DNA of 64,000 nt from the NCBI RefSeq assembly GCF_020400585.1, contig NZ_JAINVF010000020.1, positions 1-64,000 of the forward strand, given 5' to 3'. The stretch comes from Streptomyces sp. NK08204 (GTDB lineage Bacteria > Actinomycetota > Actinomycetes > Streptomycetales > Streptomycetaceae). Numbering within the stretch: the stretch's first letter is position 1; each line of letters begins with the position of its first letter. The position numbers and the translations under genes were made by a program. Positions 46,166-57,633 of this stretch are shown here, piece after piece. The notes beneath the pieces were generated by a model. The model made no database searches, was not told where the DNA came from, and saw only the letters and a program-made list of their open reading frames with translations.

Positions 46166-47494
46166 CTACACCGCCGGAATCACCGCCGACACCCGGAAGC
46201 CCCCCGCGTCCGTCGGCCCCGACACGAACACACCGCCCAGCCCGAGCACCCGCTCCCGCATCCCCAGGAGCCCGTTGCCTCCCGACGGCAGCCCCGCCGA
46301 CGCCGACGCCGGCTCCGGAGGCGGCTCGTTCTCCACCTGCATCGCGATCTCCGAGACCCGGTGCGCCAGCCGCACGTACGTCTTCGCGCCCGCCGCGTGC
46401 TTGTGGGCGTTCGTCAGCGCCTCCTGCACCACCCGGTACGCCGTCTGCTCGATCTCCGCCGCATACGACCGCACCTCCCCCTCGACCGACAGGTCCACGA
46501 CCATCCCCGCCGCCGCCGACTGCCCGATCAGCTCCTCCAGCTCCGACAGACACGGCCCGTCACCGACCACGTCCACCACGTCCTCGTCGACGGCCCGGGA
46601 CGCCGCCTGCGCGGCAGCCGCCCGCACCACCGCCAACGGCACCGACGACGAGGACCGCTCCACGCCGTCGCCACCGTCCCCCGCCCGCAGCACCCCGAGC
46701 ATCTCCCGCAGCTCGGTGAGCGCCTGCCGGCCCATGTCCCCCACCAGCGCCGCGTTCTTCACGGCCTTCTCCGGGTCCTTGCGCGCCACGGCCTGCAGCG
46801 CGGCGGCATGCACCACCATCAGGCTCACCCGATGCGCGACCACGTCGTGCATCTCCCGCGCGATCCGCGTCCGCTCCTCGCTGCGCGCCCACTCGGCGCG
46901 CTCCTCCGCCCGCTCCGCGAGCAACTGAAGCTCCCGTTCCAGACTGTCGGCGCGCTCGCGCAGGCTCTCCATCAGGCGCCGCCGCGCGCCGACGTACAAC
47001 CCCAGGAGCACCGGCGGAGCCGTCAGCCCCAGCGAGGTCGCGATCGCCGCGAACGGTACGAACCAGTCACCGAGGGTGAGATCCCCCCGCGCCATGTCCT
47101 GCCGTACCCGTACGAACGTCACGATCAGCGTGGCGAGCAGCGACATCCCCGCCAGCGAGCCGATGATCCGCCGCGGCAGCTCCGCCGCGGCCAGCGTGTA
47201 CAGACCGACGATGCCCATCAGGAAGCCCATCTGGGCCGGTGTGATCGCGATGGCGACCAGCACGACGGCGATCGGCCACTTCCGCCGCAGCAGCAGGGCC
47301 GAACCGGTGAGCAGCCCGAACACGATCCCCGCCGACGCCGGGATCCCCGCGTCCCGGGCGAACGGAACTCCCTCCGCGCTGCACTCCACCGCAGACACCA
47401 GCGCGAGACTCCCGTCGAGCACCGCACTGCGCCACCGCGCCCACCACCAGGGCCCGTTCAGTGCCCTGGCGTGGTCTTCCCCCGTCGTGGTCAT
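46166..47494 (-). CDS. Sensor histidine kinase, HisKA_3 (NarL/DesK-type), no adjacent response regulator
   Basis: 442 residues. Five or so membrane helices occupy about 25-170, a coiled coil (LRERADSLERELQLLAERAE) leads to the dimerisation/phosphoacceptor helix REMHDVVAHRVSLMVVHA with the His near residue 217, and the C-terminal HATPase_c domain has VVQEALTNAHKHA (N-box) and GNGLLGMRERV (G-box). The Ser/Ala-rich insert around 275-310 is variable. Its response regulator is not within the neighbouring genes, so partner and signal are unknown. Confidence 0.93.
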   Translation of the reverse strand: MTTTGEDHARALNGPWWWARWRSAVLDGSLALVSAVECSAEGVPFARDAGIPASAGIVFGLLTGSALLLRRKWPIAVVLVAIAITPAQMGFLMGIVGLYTLAAAELPRRIIGSLAGMSLLATLIVTFVRVRQDMARGDLTLGDWFVPFAAIATSLGLTAPPVLLGLYVGARRRLMESLRERADSLERELQLLAERAEERAEWARSEERTRIAREMHDVVAHRVSLMVVHAAALQAVARKDPEKAVKNAALVGDMGRQALTELREMLGVLRAGDGGDGVERSSSSVPLAVVRAAAAQAASRAVDEDVVDVVGDGPCLSELEELIGQSAAAGMVVDLSVEGEVRSYAAEIEQTAYRVVQEALTNAHKHAAGAKTYVRLAHRVSEIAMQVENEPPPEPASASAGLPSGGNGLLGMRERVLGLGGVFVSGPTDAGGFRVSAVIPAV

Positions 47495-47826
47495 ACGTCC
47501 AGCCTACGGGCGCCCAGGGGCGCTTTTCCGGTGACTTTCCCCTACTGGCCTACACCACACCCCGTAATCGAACGGCAGCGAAAACCATCCTTGTCCATCG
47601 AACTGCTGAACCTCATCCGTTCGACTCCGGAACACTCCGGAACGATCCGTTCCCGCGGACGGTGCGAGCGGTGCACGTGAGCACCGACGACGACCACCGC
47701 GGCTGCCCCGTGATCAAAGTCCTGGGGGGAGCCGACTTGCACCGTCGCATCGGAGGGTCTTGGTACGGCATAGTGTGGGGTGCCGAATCGGCGGCCTGAC
47801 GAGATGTCGGGTTCGGCCGAGTTCTG

Positions 47827-47899
47827 TCCCCCATGGTGTAACCAGGCAGCACTGAGGGTTTTGGTCCCTTAAGTTCAGGTTCGAATCCTGATGGGGGAG
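47827..47899 (+). tRNA. tRNA-Gln, anticodon TTG
   Basis: The acceptor stem TCCCCCA pairs with TGGGGGA (47892-47898), followed by discriminator G. The anticodon stem GAGGG/CCCTT encloses the loop TTTTGGT, giving anticodon TTG (Gln). The T arm TTCAGGTTCGAATCCTGAT is canonical. CCA is not encoded. Confidence 0.95.
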
Positions 47900-47910
47900 C
47901 TGCTTGCCCA

Positions 47911-47938
47911 CGGGCCCTGACAGCACTGTCAGGGCCCG
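47911..47938 (+). terminator. Terminator after tRNA-Gln
   Basis: CGGGCCCTGACAG (47911-47923) and CTGTCAGGGCCCG (47926-47938) are perfect 13-base complements with a CA loop, 12 bases after the tRNA. Confidence 0.85.
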
Positions 47939-48014
47939 CTCTCATGTCCTGCACGAAACACCCCGGTATCCTGCGGCTGTCACCCCCACCCATCAAGAGC
48001 CGAAGGGCAACCCC

Positions 48015-49463
48015 GTGAGCGCCATTCGCCCGGCAGCCGTCGTCGTTCTCGCAGCGGGTGAGGGCACCCGTATGAAGTCGGCCACACCGAAGGTCCTGCA
48101 CCAGATCTGCGGCCGTTCCCTGGTGGGCCACGTGCTCGCCGCCGCGCGCGAGTTGGAACCCGAGAACCTGGTCGTCGTCGTCGGCCACGCCCGTGAGCAG
48201 GTCACCGCGCACCTGGGCGAGATCGACCCCGGTGTGCGCACCGCCGTGCAGGCCCAGCAGAACGGGACCGGGCACGCCGTGCGGATGGCTCTGGAGGAGC
48301 TGGGCGGGTCGGTCGCCGGGACCGTCGTGGTCGTGTGCGGGGACACCCCGCTGCTCACCGGTGACACCCTGGCGCAGCTCGCCGCCACCCACCACGCCGA
48401 CGGCAACGCCGTGACCGTGCTGACCGCCGAGGTGCCGGACGCCACCGGGTACGGGCGGATCGTGCGCGACGACGCGACCGGCGCTGTGACCGCGATCGTC
48501 GAGCACAAGGACGCCACCGACGCCCAGCGGGCGATCCGGGAGATCAACAGCGGGGTGTTCGCCTTCGACGGGCAGTTGCTGGCGGACGCGCTGAAGAAGG
48601 TGCGGACGGACAACAGCCAGGGCGAGGAGTACCTGACCGACGTTCTCGGGATCCTGCGCGGGGCCGGGCACCGGGTGGGTGCCTCGGTCGCCGGTGACCA
48701 CCGGGAGATCGCCGGGATCAACAACCGGGTGCAGCTCGCCGAGGCCCGCCGCACCCTGAACGACCGTCTGCTGACGCGCGCGATGCTCGACGGCGTGACG
48801 GTGGTCGACCCGGCGACCACCTGGGTGGACGTGACCGTGACCTTCGAACGGGACGCGGTGGTGCACCCGGGGACCCAGCTGACGGGCTCGACGCACCTGG
48901 GCGAGGGTGCGGAGGTCGGGCCGAACTGCCGGCTGAAGGACACCGCGGTCGGCGCCGGGGCGCGGGTGGACAACACCGTGTCCGACGGGGCGGTGGTCGG
49001 GCCGCAGGCGAGCGTGGGGCCGTACGCCTACCTGCGCCCGGGTACGCGGCTCGGCCTGAAGGCGAAGGTCGGGACCTACGTGGAGACGAAGAACGCCTCC
49101 ATCGGGGAAGGGACGAAGGTTCCGCATCTGTCGTACGTCGGTGACGCGACGATCGGCGAGCACACGAACATCGGCGCCGCGAGCGTGTTCGTGAACTACG
49201 ACGGTCAGGACAAGCACCACACCACGATCGGGTCGCATTGCCGTACGGGTTCGGACAACATGTTTGTGGCTCCTGTCACGGTCGGGGACGGTGCGTACAC
49301 CGCCGCCGGATCCGTGATCACGAAGGATGTGCCGGCCGGTTCGCTGGCCGTGGCCCGTGGTCAGCAGCGGAATATCGAGGGCTGGGTGGCCCGTAAGCGC
49401 CCGGGGAGCGCGGCGGCGAAGGCGGCCGAGACGGCTTCCCGGCAGGGCGTGGCCGAGGACTGA
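48015..49463 (+). CDS. glmU: Bifunctional N-acetylglucosamine-1-phosphate uridyltransferase / glucosamine-1-phosphate acetyltransferase
   Basis: 482 residues from GTG 48015 with GAAGGG upstream. The N-terminal pyrophosphorylase has LAAGEGTRMKSATPKVLH; the C-terminal half is a left-handed parallel beta-helix of hexapeptides ending in the acetyltransferase site (SYVGDATIGEHTNIGAA, YDGQDKHHTTIGSHC). It makes UDP-GlcNAc for peptidoglycan in two steps. It is followed by prs after about 150 bases in the same direction, as in other actinomycetes. Confidence 0.98.
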   Translation: MSAIRPAAVVVLAAGEGTRMKSATPKVLHQICGRSLVGHVLAAARELEPENLVVVVGHAREQVTAHLGEIDPGVRTAVQAQQNGTGHAVRMALEELGGSVAGTVVVVCGDTPLLTGDTLAQLAATHHADGNAVTVLTAEVPDATGYGRIVRDDATGAVTAIVEHKDATDAQRAIREINSGVFAFDGQLLADALKKVRTDNSQGEEYLTDVLGILRGAGHRVGASVAGDHREIAGINNRVQLAEARRTLNDRLLTRAMLDGVTVVDPATTWVDVTVTFERDAVVHPGTQLTGSTHLGEGAEVGPNCRLKDTAVGAGARVDNTVSDGAVVGPQASVGPYAYLRPGTRLGLKAKVGTYVETKNASIGEGTKVPHLSYVGDATIGEHTNIGAASVFVNYDGQDKHHTTIGSHCRTGSDNMFVAPVTVGDGAYTAAGSVITKDVPAGSLAVARGQQRNIEGWVARKRPGSAAAKAAETASRQGVAED

Positions 49464-49616
49464 CCGGAAACAGGTGCGCCGGACACGGCGTACCGTGATA
49501 AGTGCACATCCGCACACGTGCACCCCGCACCCCCCTACCAGCTGGTACGGCCTCTCGCGCCCAGCCGAGAGGTCGCGAGCAGCCGGCTGGCTGAGAACCT
49601 CTGAGGAGACAGTGCT

Positions 49617-50597
49617 GTGACCGGGATCAAGACGACCGGCGAGAAGAAGTTGATGTTCTTCTCCGGCCGCGCCCACCCCGAGCTTGCCGAGGAGGTCGCC
49701 CACCAGCTGGGTGTCGGGGTCGTCCCGACGAAGGCCTTCGATTTCGCCAACGGCGAGATCTACGTCCGCTACCAGGAGTCGGCCCGCGGCGCGGACTGCT
49801 TCGTGATCCAGAGCCACACGGCTCCGATCAACCAGTGGATCATGGAGCAGCTGATCATGATCGACGCGCTGAAGCGCGCGTCGGCGCGCTCCATCACGGT
49901 GATCGTGCCGTTCTACGGTTACGCACGGCAGGACAAGAAGCACCGGGGTCGTGAACCGATCTCGGCGCGTCTGATCGCGGACCTGATGAAGACCGCGGGG
50001 GCCGACCGGATCCTGACGGTCGACCTGCACACGGACCAGATCCAGGGCTTCTTCGACGGGCCCGTCGACCATCTGTTCGCGCTTCCGCTCCTCGCGGACT
50101 ACGTGGGCGAGAAGGTGGACCGCGACAAGCTGACGGTCGTCTCCCCGGACGCCGGCCGCGTGCGCGTCGCGGACCGGTGGTGCGACCGGCTCGGCGCGCC
50201 GCTGGCGATCGTGCACAAGCGCCGCGACAAGGACGTGGCGAACCAGGTGACCGTCCACGAGGTCGTGGGTGAGGTCAAGGGCCGCGTGTGCGTCCTGGTC
50301 GACGACATGATCGACACCGGTGGCACGATCTGCGCGGCGGCCGACGCGCTGTTCGCGCACGGCGCCGAGGACGTCATCGTCACCGCCACGCACGGTGTGC
50401 TCTCCGGCCCGGCGGCGGACCGGCTGAAGAACTCCCGCGTGAGCGAGTTCGTGTTCACGAACACGCTGCCGACGCCGTCGGAGCTGGGCCGGGACCTGGA
50501 CAAGATCAAGGTGCTGTCGATCGCTCCGACGATCGCGAGCGCGGTGCGTGAGGTGTTCGAGGACGGCTCGGTGACCAGCCTCTTCGACGAGCAGTGA
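49617..50597 (+). CDS. prs: Ribose-phosphate pyrophosphokinase (PRPP synthetase)
   Basis: 326 residues, GTG start with GGAG upstream. Conserved blocks: FSGRAHPELAEEVA, FANGEIYVRYQESARG, FYGYARQDKKHRGREPISARL (ATP/flexible loop), VDLHTDQIQGFFDGPVDH (Mg and ribose-5-phosphate) and the PRPP loop VDDMIDTGGTI. It makes PRPP for nucleotides, histidine and tryptophan. Directly upstream of rplY, but with a structured gap between them. Confidence 0.98.
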   Translation: MTGIKTTGEKKLMFFSGRAHPELAEEVAHQLGVGVVPTKAFDFANGEIYVRYQESARGADCFVIQSHTAPINQWIMEQLIMIDALKRASARSITVIVPFYGYARQDKKHRGREPISARLIADLMKTAGADRILTVDLHTDQIQGFFDGPVDHLFALPLLADYVGEKVDRDKLTVVSPDAGRVRVADRWCDRLGAPLAIVHKRRDKDVANQVTVHEVVGEVKGRVCVLVDDMIDTGGTICAAADALFAHGAEDVIVTATHGVLSGPAADRLKNSRVSEFVFTNTLPTPSELGRDLDKIKVLSIAPTIASAVREVFEDGSVTSLFDEQ

Positions 50598-50638
50598 GGT
50601 TTCTGCAACGCCTGAGCAGGCGCTGACGGAAGATCTTT

Positions 50639-50837
50639 TTGGGTGTGGCCTCCCCTGCCGAGTAGACTGCTGCAGTTGCTCGGCGAGGGAGGCCGTACTC
50701 GTTGTTCCGACGAGGTACGGCGGTCCGTAATCGACGCGCTCTTCGTAGCAGGCCGTTCGTGGCCGGGTGACCTCCCCCGAGCTCCAGGGAGCAGGGGGGA
50801 CCCCCATCGTTCCGACGTCCTACGAGGAGTGATCCAC
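50639..50837 (+). promoter_or_regulatory. Promoter and structured leader of rplY
   Basis: TTGGGT (50639-50644) and TAGACT (50663-50668), spaced 18, are a possible promoter. The -10 sits in the loop of an imperfect 16-bp inverted repeat (50647-50662 with 50679-50694). Further on are a hairpin CCGTACTCGT/ACGAGGTACGG (50693-50720, one bulge) and a palindromic unit of the CCCCCGAGCTCC-type (50771-50800) that resembles a common Streptomyces intergenic repeat. Confidence 0.5.
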
Positions 50838-51434
50838 ATGTCCGAGGTGAAGCTCACCGCCGAGACCCGCACCGAGTTCGGCAAGGGTGCCGCCCGCCGC
50901 ATCCGCCGCGACAGCAAGGTCCCCGGTGTTCTCTACGGCCACGGCTCCGAGCCGCTGCACCTGACCCTGCCGGGCCACGAGCTGCTGCTGGCGCTGCGCA
51001 CGCCGAACGTCCTGATCTCCCTGGACATCGACGGCAAGACCAACGAGCTGGCGATCCCGAAGGCCGTTCAGCGCGACCCGCTGAAGGGCTTCCTGGAGCA
51101 CGTCGACCTGCTGCTGGTCAAGCGTGGCGAGAAGGTCACGGTCGAGGTTCCGGTGCACACCGAGGGCGAGCTGGCCCCGGGCGGCAACCTGCTGGAGCAC
51201 GTCCTGAACGCGCTGCCGGTCGAGGCCGAGGCCACCCACATCCCCGAGGCGCTCACCGTCTCCGTCGAGGGCCTGGAGGCCGGTGCCTCCGTCCTCGCCA
51301 AGGACATCGCCCTGCCGAACGGCGTCGTGCTCGCCGTCGAGGAGGACGCGGTCGTGCTGCAGGTCCTGCAGGCGCAGGCCGAGGAGGCCGCGGAGGGCGA
51401 GGGCGCCGAGGCCGCCGAGGGCACCGAGGCCTGA
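50838..51434 (+). CDS. rplY: Large-subunit ribosomal protein L25/CTC
   Basis: 198 residues from ATG 50838. The N-terminal L25 domain (EVKLTAETRTEFGKGAARRI, VPGVLYGHG) binds 5S rRNA; the C-terminal CTC/TL5 beta domain (VEVPVHTEGELAPGGNLLEH, LTVSVEGLEAG) follows, then an acidic Ala/Glu tail (EEAAEGEGAEAAEGTEA). CTC-type L25 proteins are often stress-linked. A long structured leader precedes the gene. Confidence 0.97.
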   Translation: MSEVKLTAETRTEFGKGAARRIRRDSKVPGVLYGHGSEPLHLTLPGHELLLALRTPNVLISLDIDGKTNELAIPKAVQRDPLKGFLEHVDLLLVKRGEKVTVEVPVHTEGELAPGGNLLEHVLNALPVEAEATHIPEALTVSVEGLEAGASVLAKDIALPNGVVLAVEEDAVVLQVLQAQAEEAAEGEGAEAAEGTEA

Positions 51435-51538
51435 TCGACGGTCGGGCCGTAGCGCCCCCGTCGGTACCACAGCGGTAGCGGTAATTCGCTCCAGCCGCTG
51501 CTTCCCTTGAGGGAGCAGCGGCTGTTGCATAAGGAGAC

Positions 51539-52141
51539 ATGGACGTGACCACCCCTGCCAGCGCCCCCTGGCTCATCGTCGGGCTCGGTAATCCCGGGCC
51601 GGAGTACGCCATGAACCGGCACAACGTCGGCTTCATGGTCGCGGACCTGCTCGCGGAGCGGATCGGGGGCAAGTTCAAGCGAGCGGGCAAGGCCCAGGCG
51701 CAGGTGCTGGAGGGGCGGATCGGCCCGGTCGGGCCGGCGAACCGCCGGGTGATCCTCGCCAAGCCCATGTCGTACATGAACCTGTCGGGCGGCCCGGTCA
51801 ACGCGCTGCGCGACTTCTACAAGGTGCCGGTGGCGAACATCGTCGCGATCCACGACGAGCTGGACATCGACTACGGCACCCTGCGCCTGAAGCTGGGCGG
51901 CGGGGACAACGGGCACAACGGGCTCAAGTCGATGACGAAGGCGATGGGCGCGGACTACCACCGGGTCCGGTTCGGGATCGGCCGACCGCCGGGGCGGATG
52001 CAGGTCGCGGACTTCGTGCTGAAGGACTTCTCCTCGGCGGAGCGCAAGGAGCTGGACTACTTCGTGGACCGGGCGGCGGACTCGGTGGAGTGCCTGGTGA
52101 CCGAGGGGCTGGAGCGGGCGCAGAGCGCCTACAACTCCTGA
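51539..52141 (+). CDS. pth: Peptidyl-tRNA hydrolase
   Basis: 200 residues. Diagnostic blocks: LIVGLGNPGPEYAMNRHNVG with the catalytic His in NRHNVGF, KPMSYMNLSG, IHDELDIDYGTLRLKLGGG and GHNGLKSM. It frees tRNA from peptidyl-tRNA dropped from ribosomes. The ATG at 51539 lies after an AAGGAGA site. Following rplY, a common ribosome-linked pairing in bacteria. Confidence 0.98.
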   Translation: MDVTTPASAPWLIVGLGNPGPEYAMNRHNVGFMVADLLAERIGGKFKRAGKAQAQVLEGRIGPVGPANRRVILAKPMSYMNLSGGPVNALRDFYKVPVANIVAIHDELDIDYGTLRLKLGGGDNGHNGLKSMTKAMGADYHRVRFGIGRPPGRMQVADFVLKDFSSAERKELDYFVDRAADSVECLVTEGLERAQSAYNS

Positions 52142-52166
52142 GCGCACCGGGCGTATGATCCCGGCC

Positions 52167-52661
52167 ATGCCTGCCACAGCCGTCACCGTCCGCCAGGCCT
52201 CCCAGACCGCGTTGCGGTTCGGACGCGTCGGCGCGGCGGGTGCGATCGCCGCGCTGATCCTCATCGGCGGGGTGTGGGCCTCCTGGGGGACCGCGCAGCA
52301 CGTGATGCTGACGAAGGGGCGTGAGCGCGGCACGGTGAAGGTGGTGCGCTGCGCCGGCAGCCGGTGCACGGGTCCGTTCACGCCGGTGTCCGCGGGCGCG
52401 GCGGCCCGGCGGGACGTGATGCTCGAGAAGTCCGTGGCGGTGCGCAAGGGGCGGACGTACGACGTCGTCCTCAAGCCCGGGACCGGGGACGCGGTGCGGT
52501 CCGGACCCGCGGGGATCCTGTACGCCTGGGCGCCGCTCGGCGGGGCGCTGCTGCTGGCCGCGGTGGTGGTCGCGGGCGGGATGCGGCTGACGCGGGCGGC
52601 GTGGGTGCTGGGCGGCTTCGGTGCGGCGCTGCTGACGGCGGCGTTCCTGGCGTTGCAGTGA
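52167..52661 (+). CDS. Small membrane protein of unknown function
   Basis: About 164 residues. ATG 52167 is preferred, since the ATG at 52155 lies within TATGAT, which could be a -10 element for a near-leaderless transcript. One helix near the N-terminus (AAGAIAALILIGGVWASW), an outer domain with two Cys (VVRCAGSRCTGPF), and two C-terminal helices (APLGGALLLAAVVVAGGM, AWVLGGFGAALLTAAFLAL). No known catalytic motif. It sits between pth and the ppc terminator. Confidence 0.75.
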   Translation: MPATAVTVRQASQTALRFGRVGAAGAIAALILIGGVWASWGTAQHVMLTKGRERGTVKVVRCAGSRCTGPFTPVSAGAAARRDVMLEKSVAVRKGRTYDVVLKPGTGDAVRSGPAGILYAWAPLGGALLLAAVVVAGGMRLTRAAWVLGGFGAALLTAAFLALQ

Positions 52662-52749
52662 CGCCGTGCAGCATGGTGGTGGGCGCGGGCGCCTGCCCGG
52701 TGGTGCGGCGCCGGAGGGTTCGGCAGGGCTGACGCGGGCCGGAAACGGG

Positions 52750-52783
52750 CGGTGCCCCGGGGTCGTACGACCCCGGGGCACCG
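52750..52783. terminator. Bidirectional terminator before ppc (convergent)
   Basis: A perfect palindrome with 17-base arms, CGGTGCCCCGGGGTCGT followed directly by its complement, lies between two convergent genes. Confidence 0.88.
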
Positions 52784-52798
52784 TCGTTCGGAGAGGGG

Positions 52799-55540
<2,742 letters not shown>

Positions 55541-55738
55541 AGGTGCGGCTCCTTGCAGTGTTGAAGCTCGTCTGGAGGGGAACCCGGCCGTCGGCCCTGC
55601 GGCGGGGGTGCCGCATACCGGCCGGAGCGTCCGGGAAGGAAACGAAGCGGACCGCGCTGTCCGACCGATACCAAGGATAGGTGTCCACGCGGACGCGCAG
55701 GCTCGTGGGCTCTTGCCGCCGGGGGGCACGCTGCCATA

Positions 55739-55769
55739 CTTACGATGCCGTAGGTTACGGAACCGTAGG
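55739..55769 (+). promoter_or_regulatory. Overlapping inverted repeats upstream of the desaturase, probable TetR operator
   Basis: CCGTAGG occurs at 55748-55754 and 55763-55769; TTACGG at 55755-55760 and CTTACG at 55739-55744 are in the opposite sense. They form two nested palindromes, CCGTA-GGT-TACGG and TACGG-AA-CCGTA, about 75-105 bases before the desaturase ATG. The TetR-family regulator encoded downstream in the same operon is the obvious candidate. Confidence 0.6.
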
Positions 55770-55844
55770 AAGTATCGCCCTGCTCCCGTCCGGTCCCGTC
55801 GACCCGGCGCCCACCTCAACCCTCGACCCCACAGGGGACGCGCA

Positions 55845-56852
55845 ATGACGCCAAGTTCCGATGTGATCGACGACGCTCCGAAAGCCGCCGGCACACCTTC
55901 CGCCTCCGCCACGCTGGGCGGTGAGCAGAAGCGTTCGGTCGAGCAGCTCACGCTGCTGCTCTTCATCATCGTCCCGTTCCTGGCGCTGGTGGCGGCGGTG
56001 CCGCTGGCCTGGGGCTGGGGGGTGAGCTGGCTCGACCTGGGCCTGATGGTGTTTTTCTACTACCTCGGCTGCCACGGCATCACGATCGGCTTCCACCGGT
56101 ACTTCACCCATGGCTCGTTCAAGGCCAAGCGGCCCCTGCGCATCGCGCTCGCGGTCATGGGGTCGATGGCGGTCGAGGGCCCGCTGGTGCGCTGGGTGGC
56201 CGATCACCGCAGGCACCACAAGTTCTCCGACGCGGAGGGCGACCCGCACTCCCCCTGGCGCTACGGCGAGACGATCCCGGCGCTGCTGAAGGGCCTGTGG
56301 TGGGCGCACATCGGCTGGATGTTCGACGAGGAGCAGACCCCGCAGGACAAGTACGCGCCGGATCTGATCAAGGACCCGGCGATCCGGGCGGTCTCCCGCC
56401 AGTTCGTCCTGTGGACCGCCGTCTCCCTCCTGCTGCCGCCGCTGATCGGCGGGCTGGTGACGATGTCCTGGTGGGGGGCGTTCACCGCGTTCTTCTGGGG
56501 TTCGCTCGTGCGAGTGGCGCTGCTGCATCATGTGACGTGGTCGATCAACTCGATCTGCCACGCGGTGGGCAAGCGCCCGTTCAAGTCGCGCGACCGCTCG
56601 GGCAACGTGTGGTGGCTGGCGGTCCTGTCCTGCGGCGAGTCCTGGCACAACCTGCACCACGCCGACCCGACCTCGGCGCGCCACGGGGTGATGCGCGGCC
56701 AGCTGGACTCCTCGGCGCGGTTCATCCGCTGGTTCGAGCAGCTCGGCTGGGCGTACGACGTGCGCTGGCCGTCACGCTCGCGTATCGATTCCCGCCGTAA
56801 CACCGGGGAAGGCGGTTCCGGACGCCGGAAGGAGACCGCCAAGGCGGCATGA
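55845..56852 (+). CDS. Membrane acyl-CoA/acyl-lipid desaturase (delta9-type)
   Basis: 335 residues with four membrane helices and the three histidine clusters of the diiron desaturases: HRYFTHGSF, HRRHHKFSD and HNLHHADPTSARHG. The family introduces a cis double bond into fatty acyl chains. ATG 55845 follows GGGGACG; the ORF also extends upstream in frame but without similarity. It is translationally coupled to the TetR gene (ATGA overlap), so lipid unsaturation is probably under local feedback. Confidence 0.94.
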   Translation: MTPSSDVIDDAPKAAGTPSASATLGGEQKRSVEQLTLLLFIIVPFLALVAAVPLAWGWGVSWLDLGLMVFFYYLGCHGITIGFHRYFTHGSFKAKRPLRIALAVMGSMAVEGPLVRWVADHRRHHKFSDAEGDPHSPWRYGETIPALLKGLWWAHIGWMFDEEQTPQDKYAPDLIKDPAIRAVSRQFVLWTAVSLLLPPLIGGLVTMSWWGAFTAFFWGSLVRVALLHHVTWSINSICHAVGKRPFKSRDRSGNVWWLAVLSCGESWHNLHHADPTSARHGVMRGQLDSSARFIRWFEQLGWAYDVRWPSRSRIDSRRNTGEGGSGRRKETAKAA

Positions 56853-57526
56853 TTGACGCCGTGGCGACCGATTCGAGCAGTAATCCAGGCAACGACAAGC
56901 AGCGGCGGACCCGCCGGACCCGTATGACCGGTGCCGAGCGCCGCCAGCAGTTGCTGGAGATCGGTCGCACCCTCTTCGCAGCCAAGGGTTTCGAGGGCAC
57001 GTCGGTCGAGGAGATCGCGGCGAAGGCCGGGGTGTCCAAGCCCGTGGTGTACGAGCACTTCGGTGGCAAGGAGGGGCTGTACGCGGTGGTGGTGGACCGT
57101 GAGATGCGCCGCCTGCTGGACATGGTGACCAGCTCGCTGACCGCGGGCCACCCTCGTGAGCTGTGCGAGCAGGCGGCCTTCGCGCTGCTCGACTACATCG
57201 AGGAGTACACGGACGGTTTCCGCATCCTGGTCCGCGACTCCCCGATCCCCCAGTCCACGGGGTCCTTCGCCTCGCTGATCTCGGACATCGCCACGCAGGT
57301 GGAGGACATCCTGGGCCGCGAGTTCAAGTCCCGCGGCTTCGACCCCAAGCTCGCGCCGCTGTACGCCCAGGCCCTGGTCGGCATGGTTGCCCTGACCGGC
57401 CAGTGGTGGCTGGACGTCCGCCGCCCGAAGAAGGCGGAGGTGGCGGCGCACCTGGTCAACCTGGCGTGGCACGGGCTGGACGGTCTGGAGCCGAAGCCGC
57501 GGCTGATCGGGCACCGCAAGAGCTAG
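56849..57526 (+). CDS. TetR-family regulator of the desaturase
   Basis: 225 residues. The N-terminal helix-turn-helix (MTGAERRQQLLEIGRTLFAA, GFEGTSVEEIAAKAGVSKPV, VYEHFGGKEGLYAVV) is clear; the C-terminal helical ligand domain is typical of the fatty-acid-type TetR group. ATG 56849 overlaps the desaturase stop. Autoregulation through the nested palindromes upstream of the desaturase is likely; the ligand may be an acyl-CoA (inference). Confidence 0.93.
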   Translation: MIDAVATDSSSNPGNDKQRRTRRTRMTGAERRQQLLEIGRTLFAAKGFEGTSVEEIAAKAGVSKPVVYEHFGGKEGLYAVVVDREMRRLLDMVTSSLTAGHPRELCEQAAFALLDYIEEYTDGFRILVRDSPIPQSTGSFASLISDIATQVEDILGREFKSRGFDPKLAPLYAQALVGMVALTGQWWLDVRRPKKAEVAAHLVNLAWHGLDGLEPKPRLIGHRKS

Positions 57527-57633
57527 CGGTATCCGTCGCCCGGGTGTTGATCACCCGATGTGATGACCTTTGTCGGTTACGGCGGCTACGGTGGGTACAC
57601 AGGCCGAGAATCCCGCTCATGGGAGGAATCACC

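Noticed and set aside
47613..50807. A very long frame opposite glmU and prs
   Set aside because: Antisense shadow spanning two clearly identified genes and the tRNA.
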